64,000 bases of DNA from CAYXZL01 sp964469925 (GTDB lineage: Bacteria; Patescibacteriota; Gracilibacteria; Absconditabacterales; Absconditicoccaceae): contig CAYXZL010000002.1 of assembly GCA_964469925.1 (NCBI GenBank), forward strand, positions 69,441 to 133,440, in the 5' to 3' direction. Of this stretch, positions 23,812 through 35,980 are shown in pieces. The notes below the pieces were generated by a model, which searched no databases, had not been told where the DNA came from, and was given only the letters and a program-made list of their open reading frames with translations. Both the position numbers and the translations under genes were made by a program. Position 1 is the first letter of the stretch. Every line of letters begins with the position of its first letter.

Positions 23812-24450
23812 TTAGTTTTCTGTTTTCTTCCTAAAAACGTACTTGGTTATTTTTTCTTCGATACTGATAGTATAATTGTATCGCTTTTGTAATATTTTTT
23901 GTTCGTTGAGGGCAACAGCCATACCTATGCCGATTGCTCGTCCCATCATGATATCTGTTGGTCGATGTATTCCTATCATTATTCTTGATATGCCCATTGA
24001 TATGGAGAATCCCCGAAAAGGGATTGACAAGTACACATACGCTTTTTTTTTGTTTCTTATTCCTCGCATGAGTAGTCAGGTAGCTATCGCTGCACTTACT
24101 GCTGCGTGATCAGATGGGAACGTATCGCTTGGAATCTTGTTGAGCAGTAGTTCTTCTTTGGGAGTTGTTAGTCATAGTGTCAGATATGGTCTTTCTTTCC
24201 TTATGAATGCTTTAATTGCATAGTTTATTATAAATACCGCTATTGTTGTTGTGAATAGATATAGTGCTATTGTTTTGTGAGTTTTTGTGTTTTTGTGTCG
24301 TCCGTAGCAATACAGGCCGACTAGTAGCAGTGGATAGCTTAATACTCGTATGTCAGCAAAGATAGGTGTTCGATGAAGTAACGTACTATTACTATTCATT
24401 CGCTGATGCATATGAAGCAACGTATCTATTCACCGTTGTGGCTCTTTCAT
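23812..24450 (-). CDS. PAP2-family phosphatase
   Basis: 212 residues with several membrane segments. The three PAP2 motifs are present: KAFIRKERP (KxxxxxxRP), then FPSDHAA (PSDH) and SRIMIGIHRPTD (SRxxxxxHxxxD). Family members dephosphorylate undecaprenyl pyrophosphate or phosphatidic acid in the membrane. Either fits an envelope recycling role. ATG 24448-24450 lies 3 bp after the nth stop on the same strand, so nth and this gene form an operon. Confidence 0.86.
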
Positions 24451-24453
24451 GTG

Positions 24454-25122
24454 TTATGTTTTAAGTGTTTTTAAAACGTGTTGTTTATAATATTTGCATA
24501 CTCATTGTATAGGGCAGGTTTCACACTTTGGATTTCTTGCGGTGCAGTGATATCTTCAAAACAACACTAAGGTGTGGTGTGCTATGCTCTTGTATTCTAT
24601 TGGTATTGCTTCTTCAATTAGTTTGGATGTTTGTCCGGCCTGTTTTGTACTGACTAGTCATAATCTGTTGGCTAGTCTATGTACATGTGTGTCTACTGCT
24701 ATTACTGATGTGCCATACAATGTCGCACTTACTACTTTCGCGGTTTTTTCTCATACTCCTGGTAACTTTGTTAGCTCTGTTATTGCTTGTGGTATGATAT
24801 AATCTTCTTTTCATTTTTTATCTGCTGTTTCACATAGTATTTTACTTGTTTGATATATATGTTTTCCTTTTGTTTTGTATAAACCAATACTTTTAATTTT
24901 TTCCATTAAAGTGTCTATTCACATGTCTACTATGTCTTTTGGTTTGTGCACTATCGTGAATAACTCTTTTGTCACTTTGTTTACTTGTTTATCTGTGGTC
25001 TGTGCACTAAGCATCACGGCTACTAATAGTTGGAAATGAGTTTTTCGATTTAACTCTGTGCTTGCATTGGGATACATGCGTTCTAGTGTTTCAAAAACGG
25101 TTTTTATGTTTTTTTTGTTCAT
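24454..25122 (-). CDS. nth: Endonuclease III (DNA glycosylase/AP lyase)
   Basis: Base-excision repair enzyme for oxidised pyrimidines. 222 residues, a usual size. The helix-hairpin-helix is LTKLPGVGEKTAKVV, with the catalytic Lys in GEKTA and the catalytic Asp in VDTHVHR. The [4Fe-4S] cluster cysteines follow the Cx6Cx2Cx5C pattern (CTARNPKCETCPIQGVC). ATG 25120-25122 starts MNKKNIKTVFETLERMYP. It sits 33 bp after recJ, suggesting one repair transcript (recJ-nth-PAP2). Confidence 0.94.
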
Positions 25123-25155
25123 ATCTCTTCTGGTACATAAAGACTTATTTCTCTT

Positions 25156-26814
25156 TTATTGTTCTATGTTTCTCCCTTCTATATACCACCCTCATTTGTA
25201 ATTGTCTTTTTGGATTTTCCCTATTATTTTTGTTTTTCATTTTTTGTAGTTATTTATCTCTGCTCATTTTTTTCGTAATACTGTTTGAATTTTATGTTTT
25301 CCCATGATACCATGTAACTTTACATGGCCGTTCCCGTTACGGCCTATCTTTTCTATGTTTTCGATGTGATAATTATCTAGTAGAAACGTTGGTTCTTCAT
25401 TTCATACCCCGAAAGGCTCTAATTTGCTTAGGTTTTTCAGCTCTTTGTGTTGTCGATCATGTTCATAAATTTTTGTGTCTACATCGATACTTTTCTCAAT
25501 GTCGTTTTCCTTTATGTTTTTTTCTCCATACTCTTGAATTGCCTCTATTAAACTAGCTAGTTTTTTTAACTCGACTGTCAAACCACCAGCTTGTTGATGT
25601 CATCAAAATCTTTCTAATCGTTTTGCAATGTTTGGTGACTGTAACATTTCTATAACGTTGAAATAGGATGGTCCTCTCAAACTTCCAACTGCGACCTTTT
25701 CTTCTTCGTTGATATACATTATAAGAGTCGGTTTATTATGTTCTTCGGTTAATCTTCCGGCTACTATTCCTACAATTCATTCATGAAATGTTTTGTCGTA
25801 TGCGATGAGTATTTTTTGTTCGTTACTTACTTGTTTGCTTGCTGATTTGTATGCTTCGTCTTGCAGCTTTTTTCTTTCTGTGTTAATTTCTTCGATTTGT
25901 TGTAGATATGATTCTTGCTTTTCACCTTCGTATAATAGAGTATATAGGCTATCGTATGGTGTTTTGATTCTTCCTCCTGCGTTTATTCTTGGTCAAATCA
26001 TAAAACCTATATGGAAGGTGTTTACTGTGCCTGAGATGTTTAAAAAATTAAGAAAGCTTTTTAGCGATGATGGCATCCTTCACTGATTTATGAGTTCTAG
26101 TCATCTTTTTACCATAGCTCTGTTTTCATCTACTAGTGGGACACAGTCTGCAACTGTTGCTATGGTAACAATAGGCAGAAAATAATTGAAAATTTCTCTT
26201 TTTTTTTGATTGTTGCTTATTGTGTGTTGCATGATTGCGTTGATGAGCTTAAACACGACTCCAGCTCAACAAAGACCTTTAAAACCATATAAGGGTGAGG
26301 TGTGAGGATTTATAACTGCGTAGGCTTTGGGAATTTCTTCCCCATCTTTGTGGTGGTCTGTTATGATAAGGTCTATTCCTAGTTTTCCACAGTGTAGTGC
26401 TTCTTGTGTTGCGGTTATTCAGTTGTCTACTGTTATTATTAGGCTTACTCATTTTTTTTTAATTTTATCGATGTGTTTGTTCTTTATTCCATATCCATCG
26501 TTACGCCTGTGTGGATACATGATACTGATGTTGCTGTAATTCATAAATTTCTTAAAAAAGCTGTATAAGCTATAACTTGATGTAATGCCGTCTACGTCAT
26601 AGTCTCCAAATATCATTATTTTTTCGTTTTTCTCTATTGCAGAAATAATTCTTGCTACTGCAATTCCCATATCTGATAGCAACTCTGGTTTTTTTCGGAA
26701 ATGTATTATTGCAGGATTGAGGAAATCTTCTTTATTTGTTTCTATACCCCTGGCTTTCAACAATCTCTCTGTTAGGTTTTCTTCCGAGTTTTCGTATAGT
26801 ATTTTGTATTTCAT
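25156..26814 (-). CDS. recJ: Single-stranded-DNA-specific exonuclease RecJ
   Basis: 5'-3' single-strand exonuclease of the DHH family. 552 residues. The DHH-domain motifs are GDYDVDGITSSY (about residue 69), ITVDNGI, then IITDHHK (the DHH box) and VADCVPL. A DHHA1 region with GPSYFNVIEM and the C-terminal OB-type tail (GWYIEGRNIEQ) follow. ATG 26812-26814 is the first in frame. It is preceded by about 175 bp containing the clpP terminator. Confidence 0.93.
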
Positions 26815-26891
26815 TTTTCTAGTTTTCTAAAATCTCAAATCTCAAAGCAAACTTGTATTGATTTAATTCGCTTATTACAATTTTTTTTACG

Positions 26892-26932
26892 AAAAACGAC
26901 TTGGTATTTTGTTTCTCTTATACCGAGTCGCT
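26892..26932 (-). terminator. Intrinsic terminator downstream of clpP
   Basis: CGACTTGGTAT (26897-26907) pairs with ATACCGAGTCG (26920-26930), with one G-U pair. Read on the minus strand, the stem is followed by five T residues. It lies 60 bp after the clpP stop and about 75 bp before recJ, so it separates the two transcripts. Confidence 0.8.
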
Positions 26933-26990
26933 TTGTTCGTCTATCGATTTTGTTTTGGTACTCTTTTAGAATATGTTTTTTTACTTTTTT

Positions 26991-27605
26991 CTATTTTCTA
27001 TTTTCTATTTTCTTCGTTTCTAGTGAGCGTGGACTGATTATTTTGTCTATGATTCAATATTTGAGTGCTTCCTCTGGTGATAGCCGTTTATCTCTTTCCA
27101 TATCTGCTTCTACTGTTGCGTATTTTTGTCCTGTGCTTTGTGCAATGAGATTGATAAGCATATGTTTGAGTTTAACTCCTTCTTCTACTGCTATGCGTGT
27201 GTCTGATATGGTTCATTGTGTTCCGTGTGATGGTTGGTGAATCATGATTCTACTGTGGGGAAGTGCGTATCTTTTACCTTTTTCCCCTCCTACTAAATAT
27301 ATAGATCACATAGAGGCAGCTAATCAAACACATATTGTTGAAACGTCGCATTTGACAAATTGCATTGCGTCAAATATTGCCATTCCGCTATATACTTCTC
27401 CGCCGGGTGAGTTGATATAAATGGTTATGTCTTTGTCTGGATCTTTTTTTTCTAGATAGAGCATTTGTGCCACTATTGCGTTGACCATATGCGTTTCTAT
27501 TGCACCCCCAATAAATATTATTCTGTCTTCTAAAAGCCTGGAATAAATATCATACGCTCTTTCATATTGTTGTGTTTTTTCGATTACTGTTGGTAAAAAG
27601 ATCAT
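26991..27605 (-). CDS. clpP: ATP-dependent Clp protease proteolytic subunit
   Basis: Serine protease that forms tetradecamers and degrades substrates fed by Clp ATPases. 204 residues. The catalytic Ser is S98 in LAASMGS and the His is H123 in MIHQPSH. The catalytic Asp lies in MERDKRLSPEEA. The INSPGGEVYSG strand is typical. The start is the ATG at 27603-27605. Its likely partner in this window is the ClpC-type ATPase at 44.4-46.9 kb. Confidence 0.95.
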
Positions 27606-27827
27606 TTTCTGTGTTTGGTTAGAATAAAAAAACCTCTTTTACTTTATCGTAATGCTATTTCTTTTGCTAGATAATTCTAGTGCTCGACTCTTTTTTCTAC
27701 TGACAAATACTGATTTTCTGATATTTTTTACTAGTTGTCACCCCTAAATATTCCTGATATCTTGCAATTTTATTGAACAATTCTATGCATGTGTTTTAGG
27801 TATGTTTTTTATTTAGTATTTTTTTGT

Positions 27828-29540
27828 ATGTTTAGAAAGTTTGTTGTTGTCGCTGCACTTTTTGTTTTCAGTTTTGATTCTGTTTTGGCGACGGGCGTTT
27901 CTCTTTCATCATCTGATGCTGCTGTGCAGACCCTGATTCAGAGACTTCAGTCGATTAAATCTAGTCTATTTTCGCAACTTGATACTACCGTTAGTCAGAC
28001 AGCAAAATCTTTTGAATCTCATTATTCTGTGATTGAAAATAACTTAGACTACAGAAACCTTCTTTGTATGGGTGTTGTTAGTTTGGGTACTGATGCTGCA
28101 TGAATTAAGCAGTGAGCAGATCTCCTTAGATCAAAGATACTGAGAACTTATAATACGATTTTAGGAGATATTCAATACAACCAAGATTCTTATGCTAATG
28201 GTTTACTTTCTGAACAAAATTATTCTCTGGCTCTCAATGCAAGTAATGCGGATGTTAATGATTTTCAAGCTAATTTTTCACAATTTGTTACTGATTTTTA
28301 CTCTGACCAACTAGCTATTCTTAGTGGCAAAACTGCTTATATGGATCAGTACCTCAAAGATAATAAGTCTTTGATGGCGACTTTGTCTGATAGAAGAATG
28401 TATTTGGATGACCTTATTCAAAAGAATGCTGGATTGCAAAATAAGAAAACTGCTTATCTTCAGTATTTCTGAACTGTGTTAGGCCTGGATGACGTTTATG
28501 ATAGTCTTTTAACTAAAATCCGTGATGATGTAGCGGTCTATTTTGAAGCGAAGAGAAAATCCTACCTACAAAAACATAGTTGATTTTTGGATCTTGAAAG
28601 TCAACTCAAGGATCAGGAGAACTCTTTATATGATACTGTTGAAGTTGAGTTACGTCGTTATATGGACAATATGTTGCGTTACTATGATGGCGACCAATAT
28701 GATGTGCTTGATCAGTATATGACGACAATTAACGGTTTGTATTATGGTGCTAGTGGTGCTGTGCTTTGTAATAATATTGTGGGATATCGAGATGTTCCAA
28801 TGATGACTACTGTATGAGCTTTGATTGATGATATGAATAAATCCTTGGATCAGGGTTATACTTTTTTCAAAATTACCTCTGGTAGTGTGTCTAATGAAGA
28901 TTTTTTTGGAGAAAAACTCAATGAGAAATATGCTGCTATCGTGAAATCTGTCACTACTCTTTATGACCAGCAAACTACTGCATTGATTGATACGCTTGTT
29001 ACTAAACGGAAAGAACAGCGCAACGCTTTTAGAGACTTGTTGCGTATGAAGGCGATGGATTTTGATAAGGCACAAGGATCTGCTAGGGATGCTGTTAGGC
29101 GTGATTTAGTATCAAAGGCTCGTGCTTTGTTAGCTCAAGTTGTTGCTAAACAATTGTTGTATGATGTTAATTTTGTTTTGTATGCTTTATGAGAGCCCGT
29201 TTTTCTTGATGCGTTTGATAATCCGAGATGAGTTACTATGACTCCCAGCGATTATCTTGGTTCTTTGTATGATGATTATTTGTCGGATGAATGAATCAGA
29301 TCTACGAGTGTCTTAGTATCTTCTTCCTTGCCTGTCTCGAAATATAGCGTTGAGCAAATACAGGCCAAACTGATGCTTTTGAAGGATAATGCATCTGATA
29401 AAGATTTATTTGATCAGACACTGCTTTCGGCCATTGATAAGGCGACGGAATTATTGAGGAGTGATGCAGTTTCTCTTAATCAGAAAGTGTTGATACATGT
29501 TGTTAAGCAAGCAATGAAACGCGTTGTATCATTGAATTAA
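27828..29540 (+). CDS. Secreted protein of unknown function, 570 residues
   Basis: An N-terminal signal peptide (MFRKFVVVAALFVFSFDSVLA, probable cut after LA) is followed by a mostly helical, Gln/Ser/Asp-rich mature part with long heptad-like stretches (residues about 130-250 and 350-430). ATG 27828 was preferred to the in-frame ATG at 27789, which would put 13 residues before the signal peptide. No catalytic motif, lipobox or membrane segment is seen apart from the leader. An intrinsic terminator lies 26 bp after the stop. It may be an extracellular coiled-coil or filament protein. Confidence 0.7.
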
Positions 29541-29565
29541 TTGTTCGTAGACTTGAGAATGCAGA

Positions 29566-29600
29566 ACAGATCGTTACATAGGTGATGGTCTGTTTTTTTA
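29566..29600 (+). terminator. Intrinsic terminator after the secreted orphan
   Basis: ACAGATCGTTAC (29566-29577) and GTGATGGTCTGT (29582-29593) form a 12-bp stem with three G-U pairs, followed by an uninterrupted T run. This ends the 27.8-29.5 kb transcript before lysS. Confidence 0.85.
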
Positions 29601-29623
29601 TTTTTGCTTAGTTTGGTGTATTG

Positions 29624-31909
29624 ATGAGTGAAGAAAGACACAATGAGAGAGATGTGAGAATGAGGAAAGTTTCTTTGCTAGAGAACTTTGGTATTGAACC
29701 CTATGCTCAGTCCTTTGATAAAAAAATTCTGATAGGGGATATAATCGGTCGCTATGAAAAGACTTTGACTTGAAGCAGTCCTTTTCGTGATAGTGATTCT
29801 ATTGTTTCTTCTTGATTTCAAGACCATTCTACAAATTTTATTAAAACAGCAGGTCGTTTGACTCTAATCAGGACTCATGGCAAACTCTCATTTGCAAGGT
29901 TGATGGATGAAACTGGTGATGTTCAGCTCATGTTTCATGCATCATCGTGTGTGATTGCACAATTGCGTGATGGTAAAGAAACTGCTAGGTTGGAGTCTTT
30001 AATCTCTTGTGATGGAGAAACTTTGTCGGCTTACAAATTTGTAGAAAGATTGCTTGATATTGGTGATCGGATTGGGGTTGAGTGAGAGCTCTTTTATACT
30101 CATAAGGGAGAACTTACTATTTTTGTTTCCTGTTTTTCTTTTTTGGCGAAAGCTATTAGACCTTTATGAGATAAATTTCATGGTATTGGCGACCATAAGG
30201 AGCTATCATATAGACAGAGGTATTTAGATATGATTTTCAATTCTGATGTTATGCGTAGAATGAAATTAAGGTCTACCTTCGTTAAAACTTTACGTGATTT
30301 TTATCATGAACAGTGATTTGTTGAGCTTGATACTCCTATTCTGTGATTTTCTGCCTCTGGTGCAGCTGCTGAACCTTTTGTAACTCATCACAAAGATTTT
30401 GATATCGATATGTACTTGCGTATTGCACCTGAAATTGCATTGAAGATAGCAACTGTAGGAGGTCTGGAGAAGGTTTTTGAGATTGGGAAGGACTTTAGAA
30501 ATGAGTGATCTTCGCCCAGTCATCATCAGGAATTCTTGGTTGCAGAGCATTATGCAGTATACCGAAATTATGAGGATAATATGAAATTTACTGAGCAGAT
30601 GTTTGATTATCTTTTTACTCATATTCCTGAGCTCAAGTACGTGGTTAAAATACCTGATAAAGAGTGACATGTTCGTGATGTTGATTTTCATACTCCTTGG
30701 GAAAGAATAGACTATGTTGCTCAAGTAAAGCTTGATAGCGGTATTGATGTGTCATTGTATAATGAAGAGGATGCCGCCAAGCTTAGGAGAGATATCAGAT
30801 CTGCTGGTTTTGATTGGCATGGTTTGAGCGAACAATCTACAGCTACCATGATTGACTACTTATACAAGAAGGTCACTAGACCAAAGATAATCTGACCAGC
30901 TTTTGTCTATAATTATCCCAAGACTATGCAGCCTTTGGCGCGTGTCAGTGATACGAATTCACAATTGGTTGAACAATTTCAGCTTGTTGTGAATGGATGG
31001 GAAATAACTAAGGCCTATGGGGAGTTGGTTAATCCTATTCAACAACAAGCAAATTTCGATGCACAATTTCTTGCTTTGGAAAAATGAGATGCAGAAGCGA
31101 CATCAGGTGATGATGAGTTTGTAAAGGCCATGGAGTATGGTATGCCCCCTCAGTCGGGTTGGGGTATGGGTATTGATCGTATACTTGCTTTGCTCACAGA
31201 ACAGTCGAATATTAGGGACGTTATTATGTTTCCTATGATGAAGCCTGAGCGTTTGGAACAAACTGATGAGTGAATATCTCAACATGAAGAAACTCCCTTA
31301 ACCGTTCCCACTTCTTCTCTATCTGGTGAGAGTCCTGCGGGCGATTTATCTGCCCCTGCTGTTTGTTCATTAGAAGATGCAAAAATGCTTGCTCATAGAT
31401 ATTTGTCAGATACTCTTTTGCATTGCCAACAGGTTGCTCATGTTATGCGTTATTTTGCTGTTAAACTTTGATTGTCTTCAGATCAAAAGGATTATTGGTA
31501 TATTGTGTGACTGCTACATGATGTTGATTGGGATGTTATTGCCAAAGATCCTGCTCAGCATTTGTGAGAAAAATTCCTTTCTATTGTGTCTGAGATTTCT
31601 GCCTCTGATGATTTAGTTAATGATATTCGTTCTCATTATTTGAAGTGGGGTATCCCTGCTGATTCTTTGGTCAGGCAGTATTTACTTTCTGTGGACGAAC
31701 TTAGTGGTTTGTTGTTTGCTTATTCTCGTATGAGGCCAGAATGATTTGAAGGTATGCAGTGGAGCTCTATTAATAAAAAGATTAAAGATAAGGCTTTTGC
31801 TGCGGGAGTTGACAGAGAACATGTGAGGAATTGCGAACACTATCTTTGAATTGCATTGCATGATTTTGCTATGGATGTTGTTGAGGCTATGAAAAGTTTT
31901 GTTGTGTAG
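29624..31909 (+). CDS. lysS: Lysyl-tRNA synthetase fused to a C-terminal HD domain
   Basis: Class II LysRS of 761 residues, about 250 longer than usual. The N-terminal OB fold (residues about 75-190, GRLTLIRTHGKLSFARLMD) and class II core are complete: motif 2 FEIGKDFRNEG and motif 3 GWGMGIDRILALL. After the normal end (FPMMKPE, about residue 542) comes a Ser/Thr/Pro linker of about 35 residues. Then follows an HD-superfamily domain with HCQQVAHVM and the HD pair at residues 632-633 (LLHDVDWD). The frame has no stop or gap between the halves. HD domains are metal phosphohydrolases; what this one cuts is unknown. Confidence 0.92.
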
Positions 31910-32057
31910 GTTGTTATACTGTTTGTAAGTTGGAAGATCTACAGTTTTTAAAGCTATTGTTTTTGCTCAGTTTGATCTTGCTATTTGCTTATTAACAATT
32001 ATATGTTTCTCACCATGTTGCCTACAATTTTCAGATTTCTGCTAATGTATCGTTTCT

Positions 32058-33350
32058 ATGGCTTATCTCAGTACTCAACCACCCAGAGGTACATGTGATC
32101 GGTTTCCTCAGGAGTTCACTATTCGTAAGTACATTTTTGATACTCGAAGAAGGATCTGCCAATCTTTCTGATACGAAGAGTATCTGACACCCTTGGTTGA
32201 GAATGCAGATATCTATAGAGCAAAGTCTGGTGAAGATGTTTGATGAACTGAGTTAACTCTTATCAATGATAGGGGGGGTAGGGACATTGCTATTAGGCCG
32301 GAGATGACACCTAGTGTTACTCGTATGGTTGCGGGGCAGTATGTACAACTTCAAAAACCAGTTAAGTATTTTTCTGTTGCGAATTTTTATCGTAATGAAA
32401 AGCCTCAGAGAGGTAGAAATAGAGAGTTCCGGCAACTCAATGTGGATGTTTTTGGTGAAAACAGCCTCTATGCTGATGTGGAGATTCTCCAAATAGGTTT
32501 GGAGATTATGAAGTCTTGGTGAGCCCCAGTGGGGAGCTTTAGATTGGATCTTAATCATCGTTTATTCATTGATGACTTTTTGGCTCAGGAATGCGGGCTG
32601 TTTGATATGGGTATTAAACAGTCTGTTGTGAGACTGTTAGATAAGTGGGAAAAACTTTCTTCTGATGCTATGCGTCAGACCCTTTCTGCTGTTTGATTAG
32701 ATATGTCTCAAGTTGATAAACTCTTTGTCTGTATGAAATGTACTACTCTTGATGATTTTTTAGCAGCTTTTCCAGCTTTGCATACAAGTCAATGACTACA
32801 AGATCTGAAACGTATTTGTGAGTTATTAGACCATCAGGGCTATGTTTGAATGTATAGTTTCTCTCCTCGTTTGATGAGAGGATTTGATTACTATGATGGT
32901 ATGATTTTTGAAATGTTTGATACTCATCCTGATAATAATCGTGCTATGTTTGGTGGGTGACGCTACAATGGGTTGGCTGGTCTTTTTGGCAATACTGATT
33001 TCCCTGCAGTTGGTTTTGCACCTTGAGATGAACCAACTAAGTTGTTTTTGGAATCTTGGTGATTATTGGATTCTATTAGAATGACTATAAAACAATCTTT
33101 GTACTATATCCCCTTATTAAGTGACTCAAACTATGATACTTATCAAATGCTAGCGTTTTGATTGAGGCAAGACTGACATGATGTTGATGTTTGATTGTCT
33201 GTGAAAAAATTGCCTAAAGCTTTGGAGTATGCACATAAGAAGTGATACAGTCATGTGATTATTGTGTGAGATGAAGAGTTGAGGACTCAAACTTACAAAG
33301 TAAAAGATATGGTCAGTTGAGTAGAAACAATAATGTCTTTGGATGTATAA
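32058..33350 (+). CDS. hisS: Histidyl-tRNA synthetase
   Basis: Class II synthetase of 430 residues. Motif 1 region includes YEEYLTPLVENADIYRAKSG. Motif 2 is FYRNEKPQRGRNREFRQ. The HisRS-specific loops are RGFDYYDGMIFE (the LVRGLDYY box) and AMFGGGRYNGLAGLFG. Motif 3 region reads AVGFAPGDEP, diverged from the usual GFAIG. It follows lysS by 148 bp in the same orientation. Confidence 0.94.
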
Positions 33351-33361
33351 TTTTTTTTGAA

Positions 33362-33589
33362 ATGGATGCTATAAGTCGTTATTATGCTTTGGATGATGAG
33401 ACATTGAAACCTAGATTCGTGTGAACTTTTGCTAGTGATAGGGTTGCTGCTAAAGTTGTTTGCTATAAAGGTTTTGACTTATATAAGGCTATTGATCTCG
33501 ATGTTAGGGTAGATAATTCCTGATTTCCTGTTGCTGTAGAAGAGTGAGCAAAGTATAAGAAAGTGTGACCGTTGTGTAAGGAAAATTAA
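33362..33589 (+). CDS. Small unknown protein, 75 residues
   Basis: A short open frame between hisS and dnaB, in tandem with 11 bp to hisS. It begins MDAISRYYALDD and carries three TGA codons at positions that fit turns (FVGTF, NSGF, EEGAK). A hydrophobic-strand pattern (AAKVVCYKGFDLY) suggests a small beta domain, and the tail GPLCKEN has a Cys. No family recognised. Tight spacing and code use make it credible. Confidence 0.6.
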
Positions 33590-33678
33590 ATCCATAAGCT
33601 TTTGTTTTTCTGCTCTTTTTTTTTGACTCTTTTTCACTATTTTCATTTTTGTTTTTTGTATTCTGGTTTGTTTTTTTG

Positions 33679-35049
33679 ATGGTTAGTATCGATGATATCA
33701 AGTTGCCTCCTCATCATATAGAGGCGGAAAAGTCTGTTTTGTCTGCTGTTTTGTTGGACAATGAGATTATGTATATGTTGGAGGCAATAGGTCTTAAGGC
33801 TGATGACTTTTATAAACGTGAACATGCTAGCATCTTTTGAGCTATGCTGACCTTGCGAGATAGGCGTGCTACTATTGATGTTGTTACCTTGTCAGATCAG
33901 TTAATTAAAAATAATACGCTCGATGATATTGGTGGTTTGGACTATTTGTATGATATCAATACTTATTTGATGAGTGTATCTTGATCTGGAGAATATGCTC
34001 AGATTGTCAAGGAGAAGAGTACGTTGAGAAAAATATTGAGAGTCTCTCAAGGCATTATTGGAGATGTGTACGAGCAAAAGGAGACCGTTCATATTTTGGA
34101 GGCGATAGAAAAAAAGGTTTTTGATCTCACCCAGGTTACTACTGGCCAGGGCGTAAGACATATCAAAGATATTTTGTGATGAAGAGTAGAGGAGTATATG
34201 GCTATTGTTGATGATCCTGCTAAGGCAGATGAAAGAAAAACTTTTTCAGGCTATCCTTTATTGGATGATTTGTTTGGTGGTTTTAAGCCTTGAGAGCTTA
34301 TTATTTTGGCAGCAAGACCTTCTATGGGTAAGACTGCTTTTTCCTTGAATATGGTGATTCATGCAGCATTGGAGCAAAAAAAAACTATCGCTTTTTTCTC
34401 ATTGGAAATGAGCTCTGATCAGATTGTTGATAGAATATTGTCTACTATTGCTGGTGTACCGATGTACAAGATTAGTAAAGGTAATATGGATGCAGATGAT
34501 TTCGATAGAATAGGCAGAGCTACTGAACAATTGTCTGATACAAATGTTTATTTAGATGATAAAGGGACATCTACTGTCAGTGTGTTGAAGTCTAAACTGA
34601 GAAGATTGAAAGTAGAGAAGGGATCGCTTGATTTGGTAGTTGTTGACTATCTTCAGTTGATGAGTGGAGAGGGTCTGAAGTTTGCTGGCAATAGGGTTTT
34701 GGAAATATCTGAGATATCAAGAGCACTCAAGGAGTTAGCAAAAGAATTGAGTGTTCCGATTGTCGTATTGTCTCAACTTTCTCGTAATGTAGAACAGCGT
34801 ATTGATAAACAACCTCAACTTTCTGATTTGAGAGATTCTGGTGCTATCGAGCAAGACGCAGATGGTGTGATGATGTTGTTTAGAGAGGAGTATTATGATA
34901 CTGACACTGATAGGAAAGGTGCGACTGATGTGTTTATTAGGAAAAACAGAAATGGTCCTATTGGCGAGATAGAACTGTATTTTGACAAGCAGACTATGAA
35001 ATTTCTTTCTTTGGGCGACACCTGAAATAGTAGTGATGGAACTTATTAG
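33679..35049 (+). CDS. dnaB: Replicative DNA helicase DnaB
   Basis: Hexameric 5'-3' fork helicase. 456 residues, a normal length. The N-terminal helical domain starts LPPHHIEAEKSVLSAVLLD. The RecA-like domain has Walker A ARPSMGKTAF (about residue 209), then VVVDYLQLMSG (Walker B) and SQLSRNVEQR. The arginine-finger region includes DLRDSGAIEQDADG. Three residues are TGA-coded before the RecA domain. ATG 33679 opens the family's usual N-terminus; an ORF extension to 33649 is not needed. Confidence 0.96.
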
Positions 35050-35179
35050 TTTTTTCTGTCATTTATTATTTCATCATAGCTTTGAGAAAAGTCAGCTATA
35101 GATGCTTTCTTGTTCTGTTTTTTTTCAATTGCTCATTGTATTTGTGTATATTTGTTTATGCTTACTTTTTTGTAACCGA

Positions 35180-35896
35180 ATGGCACTTAGAGACTTTTTT
35201 GAAAGAAACAAGATCGTCAAATGAAAACAGGATTCAGTATTCAATACGGAGCAGATGTTGCCTATCTCTGAAATCAAAGGTGATAGCATCATTTTGAAAG
35301 ATGGTGGTATGAGAGCAATTTTGAGAATTGATTGACTCAATCTTGATTTAAAGAACTATGATGAACAGCAACTTGTGCTTCAACAATACAAAAAATTTTT
35401 GAACTCGTTGAATTTCCCTTTGCAGATATTGGTTCGTAATACTTATCTGGATCTTTCAGATTATATTGGTTATGTAAAGTGACAGGTCTGATCTATTGAT
35501 AATGCAGTGTTGAAAAAATCTGGTGAAGATTACACTCAGTTTCTGGAAAATATTGATCTGAGGACTGGACTGATCTATGTGAAAGAATTCTATATTGTTG
35601 TCCCTTACTACCCTGATGGTGATGACAACAATCGTGTTAAGAAGTCTTGGCGGTCAAAGCTTTTGGATATTTTGAACATGAAAGATAGTATAGAGAAGAT
35701 TGTTTCTAGGTATAGAATCTTTCTCAAACATGAAAAATTCTTGGCGACGAGGTGTGCTGTTGTAACTGATGGTCTTAGGTCTATTGGCATGAATGCAACG
35801 AGGTTATGATTGTCTGATATTATTTCTTTGCTTTTTAGGGTCTATAACCCTAGTGTTCATAGTGCTATGGGTGAGTATGAAGGAGTTCGTCCCTAG
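35180..35896 (+). CDS. VirB4/TraC N-terminal-like protein without ATPase domain
   Basis: 238 residues. The core reads LPISEIKGDSIILKDGGMR, then AILRIDGLNLDLKN, then LNSLNFPLQILVRN with YLDLSDYI, which is the pattern of the N-terminal domain of VirB4/TraC-type secretion ATPases in CPR genomes. It ends at TAG before any P-loop, so no ATPase is attached, and the next gene is ruvX. The TraG-like ATPase at 1.8-4.3 kb is a possible partner. ATG 35180 was chosen; the hydrophobic ORF upstream is in another frame. It may be a split secretion component or a degenerate remnant. Confidence 0.68.
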
Positions 35897-35980
35897 TCTT
35901 CAATTTCTTTTTCGAATTGTGCCCATTGTTTTTTGTTTGTTAGTCCTTAGATTATTTGCATTTACCATGAAGTCTTGCTT

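Noticed and set aside
27789..27827. Upstream in-frame ATG for the secreted orphan
   Set aside because: It would place 13 hydrophobic residues before a complete signal peptide that starts at 27828.
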